From Clostridiales bacterium (GTDB lineage: Bacteria > Bacillota > Clostridia > Oscillospirales > CAG-272), in contig DXYE01000061.1 of the NCBI GenBank assembly GCA_019415985.1, forward strand, positions 8,994 to 15,941: a DNA stretch of 6,948 nucleotides, given 5' to 3'. Under the pieces are notes generated by a model. The model saw only the letters and a program-made list of their open reading frames with translations, made no database searches and was not told where the DNA came from. The stretch's first letter is position 1, and each line of letters opens with the position of its first letter. Below are positions 1 through 6,422 of this stretch, one piece after another. The translations under genes and the position numbers were made by a program.

Positions 1-67
1 GCGACATAGTGACTGCTCTCTTTGTCGGATTTCCCATCACACCGATGCCGCCAAAATGCCGATACAT
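1..67 (-). CDS. possible start of a further transfer-region gene, cut by the left edge
   Basis: From an ATG at 67 the minus strand stays open to the window edge for 22 codons (reads MYRHFGGIGVMGNPTKRAVT, then Met-Ser). A purine-rich AAAAGG (81-86) lies 13 bases upstream, which is longer than usual, and a second in-frame ATG at 37 has no good ribosome binding site. A competing frame from an ATG at 116 (MPPRKNYTHIKRR...) is also open to the edge and also lacks a clear ribosome binding site. I do not recognise either peptide. The position just downstream of the preceding same-strand gene makes a next operon gene likely, but which frame and start is right cannot be decided here. Confidence 0.28.
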   Translation of the reverse strand, partial: MYRHFGGIGVMGNPTKRAVTMS

Positions 68-138
68 TAAGGATTTTTCGCCTTTTTATATGTGTGTAGT
101 TTTTCCGGGGCGGCATCCGGCGATTTTTACATATGTTT

Positions 139-834
139 TCAGGGCGGTTTTTGGTATTCATCGCTCAAAAATACTCCTTTCTGCGGGAAGGTTTTCTCCA
201 GTACCAACCAGTTCGGAAACTCTTTCTTCGGAACAACATAGACCTCAGTTCGTTCTTCCTCACCGGCAGCGCTACAATAATAATGGCAGCACTTTAATGG
301 AGCATCGTCCTGCATTACATAAAGTGCTACCACATCGGCAACCATATTGACTTCGATATTGTCGTGATCCCTGTACTGTCGCTCAGGGCGGTTTTTATTG
401 TAAATGTGTCTGAAAATCAGAACACAGTCACTATATTTGACCGGCGGGACATAAGAGAAAAAGTGCTTCATCACCGGATACAGGTAAGAGCGGATATACG
501 ATGCCGAGCCTTCCGTTTTCTTCGGCAAAAGAGCTGGAATTCTGATAGAAAACCAGCCTTCTATGGTAAATCCGATATCAATGGGAATACTATCAGCTAT
601 CTGCAGCTCCACATCTTCCTTTGCTGTAGGACAGCCTGTATAAGCCGGCAGCGCTCTTGTCACCAAAGTCAGTTTTTCTGATGTGTTTGCGGCTTTCAAG
701 GCCAGCTCATAGGCAATCTTGATTTCACCGTTTTCTGCCAACTTTTTGGTCTGCGAAATCTCATTTTCTAAACGAATTGACAGGACGCTTGCTCTTCTTA
801 ACGATTTTTCAAACGGCGTTTCATTTACTCTCAC
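139..834 (-). CDS. DUF6100-type protein, candidate RusA-fold nuclease
   Basis: 231 residues. The GTG start at 834 is chosen because GAGGAGG (844-850) sits 9 bases upstream. Residues 1-80 are mostly helical and charged; there is no signal peptide or membrane segment, so the protein should be cytoplasmic. I recognise it, from memory, as the DUF6100 family of Clostridia mobile elements, for which I know no function. Residues 94-203 form a compact alpha/beta region: a strand (WFSIRIP), a helix, a strand (DCVLIFRHIYN), then RDHDN with Asp156 and Asp158, a helix, the pair Asp176-Asp177, a strand pair and EVYVVP. The Asp156/Asp158/Asp177 spacing equals that of the catalytic Asp70/Asp72/Asp91 of E. 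coli RusA. The lysine following that motif in RusA (Lys76) is Val162 here. Function as a branched-DNA resolvase is inference; a non-catalytic DNA-binding role is the alternative. The start overlaps the end of the preceding gene by 14 bases, implying translational coupling. Confidence 0.9.
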   Translation of the reverse strand: MRVNETPFEKSLRRASVLSIRLENEISQTKKLAENGEIKIAYELALKAANTSEKLTLVTRALPAYTGCPTAKEDVELQIADSIPIDIGFTIEGWFSIRIPALLPKKTEGSASYIRSYLYPVMKHFFSYVPPVKYSDCVLIFRHIYNKNRPERQYRDHDNIEVNMVADVVALYVMQDDAPLKCCHYYCSAAGEEERTEVYVVPKKEFPNWLVLEKTFPQKGVFLSDEYQKPP

Positions 835-1360
835 TGTTTATCGCCTCCTCGGAATAAAATGTGATATGTGGTTCCTCCCGGCCTTCAAAGTCTACTGTCG
901 CATACAGGCAGGGGACTTTGGGAACATATAGGGACTGTGCCATTGAAATATGCGGCACAACAATAATGTACTTCAGATCGTCTTCCTGTGGCTGAAGGAG
1001 CCTCATTAAATGCTGTTCGCCGTCATAGAGAACAACAATCTCATATCCGACATTCTCTTTCAAAAAGAAAATCTGCGCCGGATAAACCGCCGGATAATGG
1101 GCAAGCGGCTCTACCTGGTCGATGAACTGTAATAATACCCAAACCGCAATGATCAATCTCTGATCAGGCTTGCACATCTCGTCCAGCGCCAAGTAATAGC
1201 CGCCTACATCCGTAATCCGCATATCCCGTTTGAGATTGCGGATAATCTTTTCCGCCGTAGAGACGGGTTTATCTTTTAAGAGACGAATGACCTGTGTTTT
1301 GGTCAATGTCCCGTATTGGGATAACCATTTGATAATGTACTGTTCGTCCTGTAGCAGCAT
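821..1360 (-). CDS. DUF5697-type winged-helix protein
   Basis: 179 residues, ATG at 1360 preceded by AAGGAGGT (1370-1377) at 9 bases. Residues about 5-58 look like a winged helix-turn-helix: a helix (EQYIIKWLSQYG), TLTKTQVIRLL, a likely recognition helix (STAEKIIRNLKRDMRI) and a wing ending GGYYLA. Residues 65-170 form an alpha/beta domain with LIIAVWVLLQFIDQVE, then YPAQIFFL, a strand with EIVVLYDGEQ and a hydrophobic strand YIIVVP. I recognise this pattern, from memory, as DUF5697, a family of Clostridia mobile elements. The two-domain plan resembles replication-relaxation proteins, where a winged helix precedes a nuclease-like fold, but the usual Pro-Asp is Pro-Ala here, so nuclease activity is doubtful. 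A DNA-binding or regulatory role in the transfer module is inferred. It follows the VirB4 gene after 44 bases and overlaps the next gene by 14 bases. Confidence 0.9.
   Translation of the reverse strand: MLLQDEQYIIKWLSQYGTLTKTQVIRLLKDKPVSTAEKIIRNLKRDMRITDVGGYYLALDEMCKPDQRLIIAVWVLLQFIDQVEPLAHYPAVYPAQIFFLKENVGYEIVVLYDGEQHLMRLLQPQEDDLKYIIVVPHISMAQSLYVPKVPCLYATVDFEGREEPHITFYSEEAINSESK
844..850 (-). promoter_or_regulatory. ribosome binding site for the DUF6100-type gene
   Basis: GAGGAGG on the minus strand, 9 bases before the GTG at 834. It lies inside the last codons of the upstream gene, so ribosomes finishing that gene at 821 would keep the site accessible. It decides the GTG start. Confidence 0.85.
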
Positions 1361-1369
1361 TTTCTGCTC

Positions 1370-1377
1370 ACCTCCTT
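1370..1377 (-). promoter_or_regulatory. ribosome binding site for the DUF5697-type gene
   Basis: AAGGAGGT on the minus strand, 9 bases before the ATG at 1360. It is a near-perfect anti-16S match and begins directly after the hairpin at 1379-1402, so folding of that hairpin could affect access to it. Confidence 0.9.
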
Positions 1378-1378
1378 G

Positions 1379-1402
1379 TGCGTATTTTTATCAGAATACG
1401 CA
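1379..1402. repeat. inverted repeat (RNA hairpin) between the VirB4 and DUF5697-type genes
   Basis: TGCGTATT (1379-1386) pairs perfectly with AATACGCA (1395-1402) around an 8-base loop. On the transcribed minus strand it starts 2 bases after the VirB4 stop and is followed by CAAGGAGG, not by a U-run, so it is not a terminator for this operon. On the plus strand it is followed only by TTTT. Likely an intercistronic mRNA stabiliser, a processing site or a control on the adjoining ribosome binding site. Confidence 0.6.
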
Positions 1403-1404
1403 TT

Positions 1405-3933
1405 TTAAGCACTATGCGCCTGTTTTTGCTTTCTTTTTAGGATTGCCTCCAGTTCGGCACGGTCAGTGGTAATCATCTCTTGTTCAACCTTAGATGCCTT
1501 GACAGCAATCGGGATTTTGCTATTATTGCTGTAAACAAGGGCCTCACCACGCTCAAACTGTGTAATGGAGCGGATTTCCGTGCGGGTAAGTTTCAGCGTC
1601 TCCCGCACATATTCCGCCTCATCCGGCTCAAGGTTTAAGATGATCTTATTTTTACTGTTATTGATAATCGCGCGCCCATACTTACCATCATCCAGACCAA
1701 AGAAGTCGGAAAGATCCTGTGTCGCTGCCAGCGCAGCACCACCAAAGCCTCTGATCGTCTTAAAAATCGTTAGGCAAAACTCGGCGGCCTGCTTATTGGA
1801 CGAGGCCCCGATAAGCTGCCATATCTCATCAATCATAATGGCTTTCTTCTTAGTCCTGTCTGCTTTTACATTATCCCAGACATAATCGAGTGCAATCATC
1901 ATCCCGACCGGAAGGAGTTTACCCTTGAGTTCAGAAAGGTCAAGCACGATATATTTATTCGAGAGATCCACATTGGTCTGACGGTTAAAGCTCTGAGCCG
2001 ACCCAGTCACAAAGCGGCTCACGATAGCCGCAATACGGCTTGTCATCGTATTTTCAAGCAAATGTTTCTGCAGGTCTCCGAGAATCGGCATCTTTTTCAT
2101 CTTAGGCGGTGATATGGACATATCTTCATAAAGAGAATTGTTATCGTGATTGATCCCAAAATCGCTATAGGTCTTTATCAACGCTTCATCCAACATCTGT
2201 TCTTCCTCGTTTGTCATATCAGGAATGAGCAGCGAGAAGAAAATCATCAGCTGCTGGATTTTTTTTGCGAGCATCGAGTCCATATCGTTGTAGTCCACAT
2301 CGTCAATCAGCTCCATCTCCGGGGAAATGGTGTGCCGGATCTCCATCACATTGATGCAGTGGGGAGAACCCGGAGCAATTTTGACAAACTGACCGCCGAT
2401 CTTATCACAGGCTCTTTTAAACTCATGCCCTTTGATGGGCGCCACGATATAACACTGAATTCCGCGCATTCGCATACGCAGAGCAAGGAGCTGTAGCAGG
2501 AAGGTTTTACCCGCTCCGCTGGTTCCACACATCGTCAGGTTCGCATTTTTGTTCTTCTTGGTATTGAAGAGATCGACAATGCAAAGCGAGTTATTGTGGC
2601 GATTGATACCAAGCAGCACACCGGAATCATCGGACATCTCGTAACTTGTAAACATATAGGTGGCTGCCGCACCACTTGTCAGGACATTGCGCTTCGTTTT
2701 TTTCTCCAACCTCGGATCAATCTGCAAAAAGGGCATAACCGAACGAAGAGCAGCCTCTTGCTGAAATCTGCAGTCGCTGGTATAGATATCCATCGACTTG
2801 AGCATATCCACCATCTGCCGCTTGCGCCAAATCAGTTCCTCATAACTTTTTGCGGAAACCGTGATAAACACAGACAGATAAAACAGGTCCTCGTTGTTGT
2901 TTGCGATACCGTTTTTGATATAATAACCAGCAGAAATCGAATTGGTCAGTTCCTCATAATCGGTGCTGGTATCCTGCAGGCTCTTGAGCTTAGTGCGGTT
3001 TAGTCGAATTCTCTGTGCAACCTTATCAATTGTTCTGCTGCGATTTTCTCTATGTAAATGAATGTCCACATCAATTCCTTCACCGGCATTGATGATTGCA
3101 GACATCCAGCCTCCGCGAACCGCATTTGGGTAACCGTCCTTCTTGATATACAGGAAAGAATAATACAGCCCATCCATTACAATGTAGTTGTAGTGACTCA
3201 GGTCGATGCCTCTTGGCACGATAAAGTGCGAAAACTTGATATTGGGCACCGGATCAATACCGATAACCTTATTTTTTGCCGCCATCGTATCTACCACCAC
3301 GCGGTTGACACGACTGCTAAATGGTTCATCCATACAGGAACGCCGGTTAAAGTACATATACAAAATTTCAGCTGTAGCCTCATCCGGATCCTTGGGTTGA
3401 AGAACCGTATTGCCACACTGCATAAAATATGCGCGGGCGTTTTGTTCGGCGGTCTGCATCATTGCATAAATCTTGCCATAATCATCGCTCTCATTGCGAC
3501 CGACCGCCTCGTACTGGAAAACTAAAAAGAAGCGCCGTGTGAGCGCTTCTCGATTTCCGATATCTTTAATCAGCCGGATATAATCCTCGCTGAGTTCTTT
3601 GCACTTCTCATTATCCTCTTCCGCCAGCTCTTTTCGCACCATTGCAATATGCTTATCGGAATCTGCCTTCCTCGTAATCGACTTGATCTGGAGGCGCATC
3701 GGCGAAATCTTCAGCCATGATGCAAACGAAGAAATAATGTTCATCTGTTCTTCATCGGAGCGTAGCAGGAAATTGATCGGCTCTATCTCTAAAATCTTGA
3801 TATATCGTCCATCAACGGTTTCAATGATCCCGTTGCTCAGATTCTTAATTGGCAGGAAGTCCTGCACGAACTCCAGTTTTTCGACTTTTTGCTTTTTTGC
3901 GTTTACCGGCTTTTTTGAGACACGCCTGGTCAT
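1405..3933 (-). CDS. virB4: VirB4-family conjugation ATPase
   Basis: 842 residues, complete, a usual length for this family. It is the motor ATPase of Gram-positive type IV secretion, acting at the cytoplasmic face of the membrane to drive channel assembly and substrate transfer. The N-terminus has the family-typical run FLPIK, then GRYIKILEIEPINF at about 42-55 and FASWLKISP. The C-terminal ATPase domain has Walker A GTSGAGKT at 470-477, Walker B AIMIDE at 698-703 with Asp702 and Glu703, and an ATQD segment at 737-740 where a Gln-containing sensor motif is expected. The ATG at 3933 is supported by AAGGGTGGGA (3941-3950) 7 bases upstream. The first 89 bases overlap the 3' end of the PrgI-family gene in another frame. 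The PrgI-VirB4 neighbourhood is typical of Tn1549/CTn-like elements. The assignment to family is firm; the symbol marks homology only. Confidence 0.97.
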   Translation of the reverse strand: MTRRVSKKPVNAKKQKVEKLEFVQDFLPIKNLSNGIIETVDGRYIKILEIEPINFLLRSDEEQMNIISSFASWLKISPMRLQIKSITRKADSDKHIAMVRKELAEEDNEKCKELSEDYIRLIKDIGNREALTRRFFLVFQYEAVGRNESDDYGKIYAMMQTAEQNARAYFMQCGNTVLQPKDPDEATAEILYMYFNRRSCMDEPFSSRVNRVVVDTMAAKNKVIGIDPVPNIKFSHFIVPRGIDLSHYNYIVMDGLYYSFLYIKKDGYPNAVRGGWMSAIINAGEGIDVDIHLHRENRSRTIDKVAQRIRLNRTKLKSLQDTSTDYEELTNSISAGYYIKNGIANNNEDLFYLSVFITVSAKSYEELIWRKRQMVDMLKSMDIYTSDCRFQQEAALRSVMPFLQIDPRLEKKTKRNVLTSGAAATYMFTSYEMSDDSGVLLGINRHNNSLCIVDLFNTKKNKNANLTMCGTSGAGKTFLLQLLALRMRMRGIQCYIVAPIKGHEFKRACDKIGGQFVKIAPGSPHCINVMEIRHTISPEMELIDDVDYNDMDSMLAKKIQQLMIFFSLLIPDMTNEEEQMLDEALIKTYSDFGINHDNNSLYEDMSISPPKMKKMPILGDLQKHLLENTMTSRIAAIVSRFVTGSAQSFNRQTNVDLSNKYIVLDLSELKGKLLPVGMMIALDYVWDNVKADRTKKKAIMIDEIWQLIGASSNKQAAEFCLTIFKTIRGFGGAALAATQDLSDFFGLDDGKYGRAIINNSKNKIILNLEPDEAEYVRETLKLTRTEIRSITQFERGEALVYSNNSKIPIAVKASKVEQEMITTDRAELEAILKRKQKQAHSA

Positions 3934-4252
3934 ACTTATATCCCACCCTTCTCATATGAAGTTTTCGTCTTTTAAACCAAAATCGAACTATGTGACCCAC
4001 GAACTGAAACAATGAGTCACCATCAATACCCATCACACTGAGCACTGCAAGAGGCATCAGCGTCACGACCATCACGACAATACGGATCGTACCCGGCATT
4101 GGTATCCACATCAGTTCCGGATAACCCACAAGGATCAAAAGAATTGCCGTCTCTACCGCATTGCGAGGTTCAATCATTCCGCCAAGAAGCTTGCCGGAAT
4201 CCGTATAATTTGCCGGAATCGCATAGATATTCTTAACTTCTTTTTCTTCCAT
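3845..4252 (-). CDS. prgI: PrgI-family conjugal transfer membrane protein
   Basis: 135 residues. PrgI-family proteins are small inner-membrane components of Gram-positive conjugation machines, regarded as VirB3-like partners of VirB4. The N-terminal NIYAIPANYTDSGKLLGGM is typical of this subfamily. Two hydrophobic segments follow at about 33-50 (AVETAILLILVGYPELMWI) and 56-75 (IRIVVMVVTLMPLAVLSVMG), then GIDGDSLFQF and a very basic tail (FWFKRRKLHMRR, KKAGKRKKAKSRK). I chose the ATG at 4252 because AGGA lies 8 bases upstream; an in-frame GTG at 4270 has no ribosome binding site. About the last 29 residues are encoded inside the VirB4 start region in a different frame, so the Lys/Arg-rich tail and the Lys-rich VirB4 N-terminus share the same A-rich bases. 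Confidence 0.93.
   Translation of the reverse strand: MEEKEVKNIYAIPANYTDSGKLLGGMIEPRNAVETAILLILVGYPELMWIPMPGTIRIVVMVVTLMPLAVLSVMGIDGDSLFQFVGHIVRFWFKRRKLHMRRVGYKYDQACLKKAGKRKKAKSRKTGVRAGLPAN
3941..3950 (-). promoter_or_regulatory. ribosome binding site for the VirB4 gene
   Basis: AAGGGTGGGA on the minus strand, 7 bases before the ATG at 3933. It lies within the PrgI-family coding sequence, so VirB4 translation starts while the PrgI gene is still being read. It supports the long overlap as real. Confidence 0.7.
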
Positions 4253-4260
4253 ACTGCCTT

Positions 4261-4268
4261 TCCTTTCC
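4261..4268 (-). promoter_or_regulatory. ribosome binding site that decides the PrgI-family start
   Basis: GGAAAGGA on the minus strand, with its AGGA core 8 bases before the ATG at 4252. The GTG at 4270 lies upstream of this site and therefore cannot use it. Confidence 0.6.
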
Positions 4269-4313
4269 ACCGCATAGAGTCAAATTTAATGCGGTTGATC
4301 TGTTTCCCAATTT

Positions 4314-4346
4314 CTATTCGCGTCTGAAAGATATGCAAACGCTCAT
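4314..4346 (-). other. possible 10-codon leader peptide frame in the gap before the PrgI gene
   Basis: ATG at 4346 to TAG at 4314 encodes MSVCISFRRE. A GGAGG (4357-4361) lies 10 bases upstream, overlapping the 3' arm of the hairpin at 4354-4381. The rest of the 134-base gap (4253-4386) shows no longer frame and no convincing promoter. The frame may be chance; it is listed because the ribosome binding site is embedded in the hairpin. Confidence 0.15.
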
Positions 4347-4353
4347 ATAAATA

Positions 4354-4381
4354 CCGCCTCCATCATCAATGACAGAGGCGG
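4354..4381 (-). terminator. hairpin after the NlpC/3D gene, weak terminator or processing site
   Basis: On the minus strand CCGCCTC (4375-4381) pairs with GAGGCGG (4354-4360), a perfect 7-base GC-rich stem, and the 14-base loop contains TCAT-TG-ATGA, itself palindromic. It begins 5 bases after the stop codon at 4387. The following bases are TATTTATAT, a poor U-run, so termination would be partial at best. Partial terminator, mRNA 3'-end protection or processing site are all possible. Confidence 0.5.
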
Positions 4382-4386
4382 ATTCA

Positions 4387-6414
4387 TTATCGTCCCATAC
4401 GGTAGATTTGCGCTGTTGTGGTATACCGGCCAAGGCGCAGAGCTTCCTGATGATCCGGGACATAGATATCGACCCGGGACTTGTCGTTTTCAATCCCGGA
4501 ACCGCCTCGGTCTTCCACCGTATACATTGTACCGTTTATCATGATCTGTGTGCCAAAGGGGTAGTAGCTTGACATCGCCACCATACCGACTTCTACCTGT
4601 TTTCCGCTTGCCGTAATGCCGGAAGCATTCTCTCCGCAGCATTTACTACAGGCACAGTAATGTGTCACATCTACCTCAATGGTCGCTATCGGCGCCCCAT
4701 AAATATCCTCTGAAACAGGAGCGTTAAAATCTACATCCTTCGGTCTTCTGAGTGCTAAGGTGGATTCATAACTCGGTGAATTAAAGATAACACCTTCACC
4801 GCCGGAGGAATGAACCCACATCCGTTCGCCATTGTCACCATAGCCAGCAAAGACCAAGACATGATTCCAGCCTTGACCGTCATCGTTCATCAAGAAGCCA
4901 AGGTCGCCTGGCAAAAGTTCCGATGCACTGATTTCATAGGAGTTGCCCCACTGGTCCCAAGTTGTGCCATACAGGCTCACTCCAACGGCTGTTTTATATA
5001 CCCAGTCTGAGAAACCGCTGCAATCCAGACCATACGGTCGTATCGTTCCACTGGTACTGGAGCCTGCTGCTGTGACCAGTTTGGGTGTGTTCCACTCATC
5101 ATTCCATCCAGGCGGACTTTTTCCGCCCCAAAAATACGGTACTTTACCTACCAGCGAAAGCCCAGTCGCCACAATATGTTTCCGGGTTGCATTACAGTTT
5201 TGCTTATTCAAGAATGCTATCAGTTCTGCATCTGTAAGCGGAACTGCCAAACCTGACCCCAATGAGCCGTATAGTGTCATTTTTAAGGCATTTGCCATAT
5301 TCGTGACAACTTCATCATAGGTCCTTCCGGAAGCGTCAAACTGCGCATCCAAGTCGAGACCAAAGGCTTTTTCTACAACGGAAGTATCAAACGGATGGAT
5401 CGTGCATTCCACATAAGTAACTGTTTCTGTTGTAGGAGAAAGCGTAACCTCACCGTTTTGCCTATAATAGGTCTCGCTCTTTGTGCCAGTAATCGTATTG
5501 CCTGAATAAACAGGAGTTGTAACCGTAACTTCCTCATAATTCGGCACGGTAACACTGACCTCCGAACTTTTCGCCTCGTCCGGAAGATAGTAGGTTCTGT
5601 TTTCTGTCTCATACCGATACTGCGGTACTCCGTTGATCGTTCCCGTCTGTACCTTTTTTGTCACTACCGTTACGGAAACTTCTCGATAGGTAAAATAGGA
5701 TACAGGGATTAAAATCTCTTTGGTCAGTTCCTGTGATGTCACAGGAAACATCTCACCGCCATAGGCTTCCAATTTTGCTTTCATATCGGCTTCGCTGGTA
5801 TTTTGCTGATTCATCGAGGTAGAATATGCTGCCAGTATGTAAGCAACATCAAAACCGGCGGATGACTGTGCGTGATTGATCAGCGCCTCCATCGACAAAT
5901 CATAATCATATCCGCCGTCTGCGATAATCTTTTCTACCTTCGCGAGCGATTGATCATAACCTGCATCTATAATATCTGAAACGACTGTTGACAAATTCTC
6001 ATATGAACTTGCCAGCGTTGTATTAGGATCTACTGCCGAGCCATCTAAACCGAATATGCTGTTTGTAACAATGGTCGGCAGAGAGGCGATCAATATAATC
6101 AGGATGAGTAAACAAAGGCATATGCAAATCAAAATTTTAAACAGTGTGTGACGCATAGCCCAAGCTGCAGAAAGAATCGCACCCCAAGGGCCACCTGCCG
6201 CCGTACCGGCGGCAATCTCTGCGGCGGCTTTTCCGCCTTCCACACTTGCCTGAACTGCTGCAGTAGCAGCATTTGCTGTTGCTTCTACGCCTTTTGCAGC
6301 TGCTTGCTTCGCAGCCTCTTGGCCGAGTTGTTTTGCTGCCTTTGCCATTTGCCCTGCGGCTTGGCCATAATTATCAGCGCCGTCTCCCATCTGCGTTTTA
6401 TTTTGCTCGGCCAT
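4387..6414 (-). CDS. membrane-anchored NlpC/P60 peptidase with C-terminal 3D domain (conjugation wall hydrolase)
   Basis: 675 residues from the ATG at 6414, which lies 8 bases after GGGAGG (6423-6428); the in-frame GTG at 6423 overlaps that site and is rejected. Order: Ala-rich, weakly charged N-terminus (about 10-75), one strongly hydrophobic helix (about 92-117), a helical region with GYDYDLSMEALINHAQSS (about 168-185), a beta-rich linker (about 235-345), an NlpC/P60 domain (about 415-560) and a 3D domain (about 577-675). NlpC/P60 residues are Cys465 in LDCSGF, His518 in WNHV and His535 in VHSSGG. The 3D domain shows YCACSKCC (586-593), PFGT, EDRGG (Asp635) and VDIY (Asp649). Together these would cut peptide stems and glycan strands so the secretion channel can cross the wall, as CwlT does for Tn916. 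The layout before the 3D domain resembles CD1108-type proteins of Clostridium difficile elements (from memory). About 30 residues separate FWGGK from the catalytic Cys, longer than in plain NlpC domains. Confidence 0.93.
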   Translation of the reverse strand: MAEQNKTQMGDGADNYGQAAGQMAKAAKQLGQEAAKQAAAKGVEATANAATAAVQASVEGGKAAAEIAAGTAAGGPWGAILSAAWAMRHTLFKILICICLCLLILIILIASLPTIVTNSIFGLDGSAVDPNTTLASSYENLSTVVSDIIDAGYDQSLAKVEKIIADGGYDYDLSMEALINHAQSSAGFDVAYILAAYSTSMNQQNTSEADMKAKLEAYGGEMFPVTSQELTKEILIPVSYFTYREVSVTVVTKKVQTGTINGVPQYRYETENRTYYLPDEAKSSEVSVTVPNYEEVTVTTPVYSGNTITGTKSETYYRQNGEVTLSPTTETVTYVECTIHPFDTSVVEKAFGLDLDAQFDASGRTYDEVVTNMANALKMTLYGSLGSGLAVPLTDAELIAFLNKQNCNATRKHIVATGLSLVGKVPYFWGGKSPPGWNDEWNTPKLVTAAGSSTSGTIRPYGLDCSGFSDWVYKTAVGVSLYGTTWDQWGNSYEISASELLPGDLGFLMNDDGQGWNHVLVFAGYGDNGERMWVHSSGGEGVIFNSPSYESTLALRRPKDVDFNAPVSEDIYGAPIATIEVDVTHYCACSKCCGENASGITASGKQVEVGMVAMSSYYPFGTQIMINGTMYTVEDRGGSGIENDKSRVDIYVPDHQEALRLGRYTTTAQIYRMGR

Positions 6415-6422
6415 AATCTTCA

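Noticed and set aside
44..117. Nine-base inverted repeat GATGCCGCC (44-52) / GGCGGCATC (109-117), and a 4-base CCGG stem at 105-120
   Set aside because: The arms are 56 bases apart and the short stem is weak with no U-run on the minus strand; a chance match in GC-rich sequence cannot be excluded and no function is supported.
2596..3525. Long plus-strand open frames at 2596-3003 and 3058-3525, with others elsewhere opposite the minus-strand genes
   Set aside because: They lie antisense inside the VirB4 gene, have no ribosome binding site or recognisable domain, and their His/Ile/Cys-rich composition is typical of antisense shadows.
4253..4270. GTG start at 4270 for the PrgI-family gene (six extra residues)
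   Set aside because: No ribosome binding site precedes it, whereas the ATG at 4252 has AGGA at 8 bases and gives the usual family N-terminus.
4253..4386. A promoter in the gap before the PrgI gene (TTGCAT at about 4334-4339 with AGAAAT 17 bases on)
   Set aside because: The -10 match is poor and no other pair with proper spacing is present.
5373..5612. A 79-codon minus-strand frame rich in Arg and Leu inside the NlpC/3D gene
   Set aside because: It is an out-of-frame shadow in the same strand with no ribosome binding site, while the main frame is intact through this stretch.
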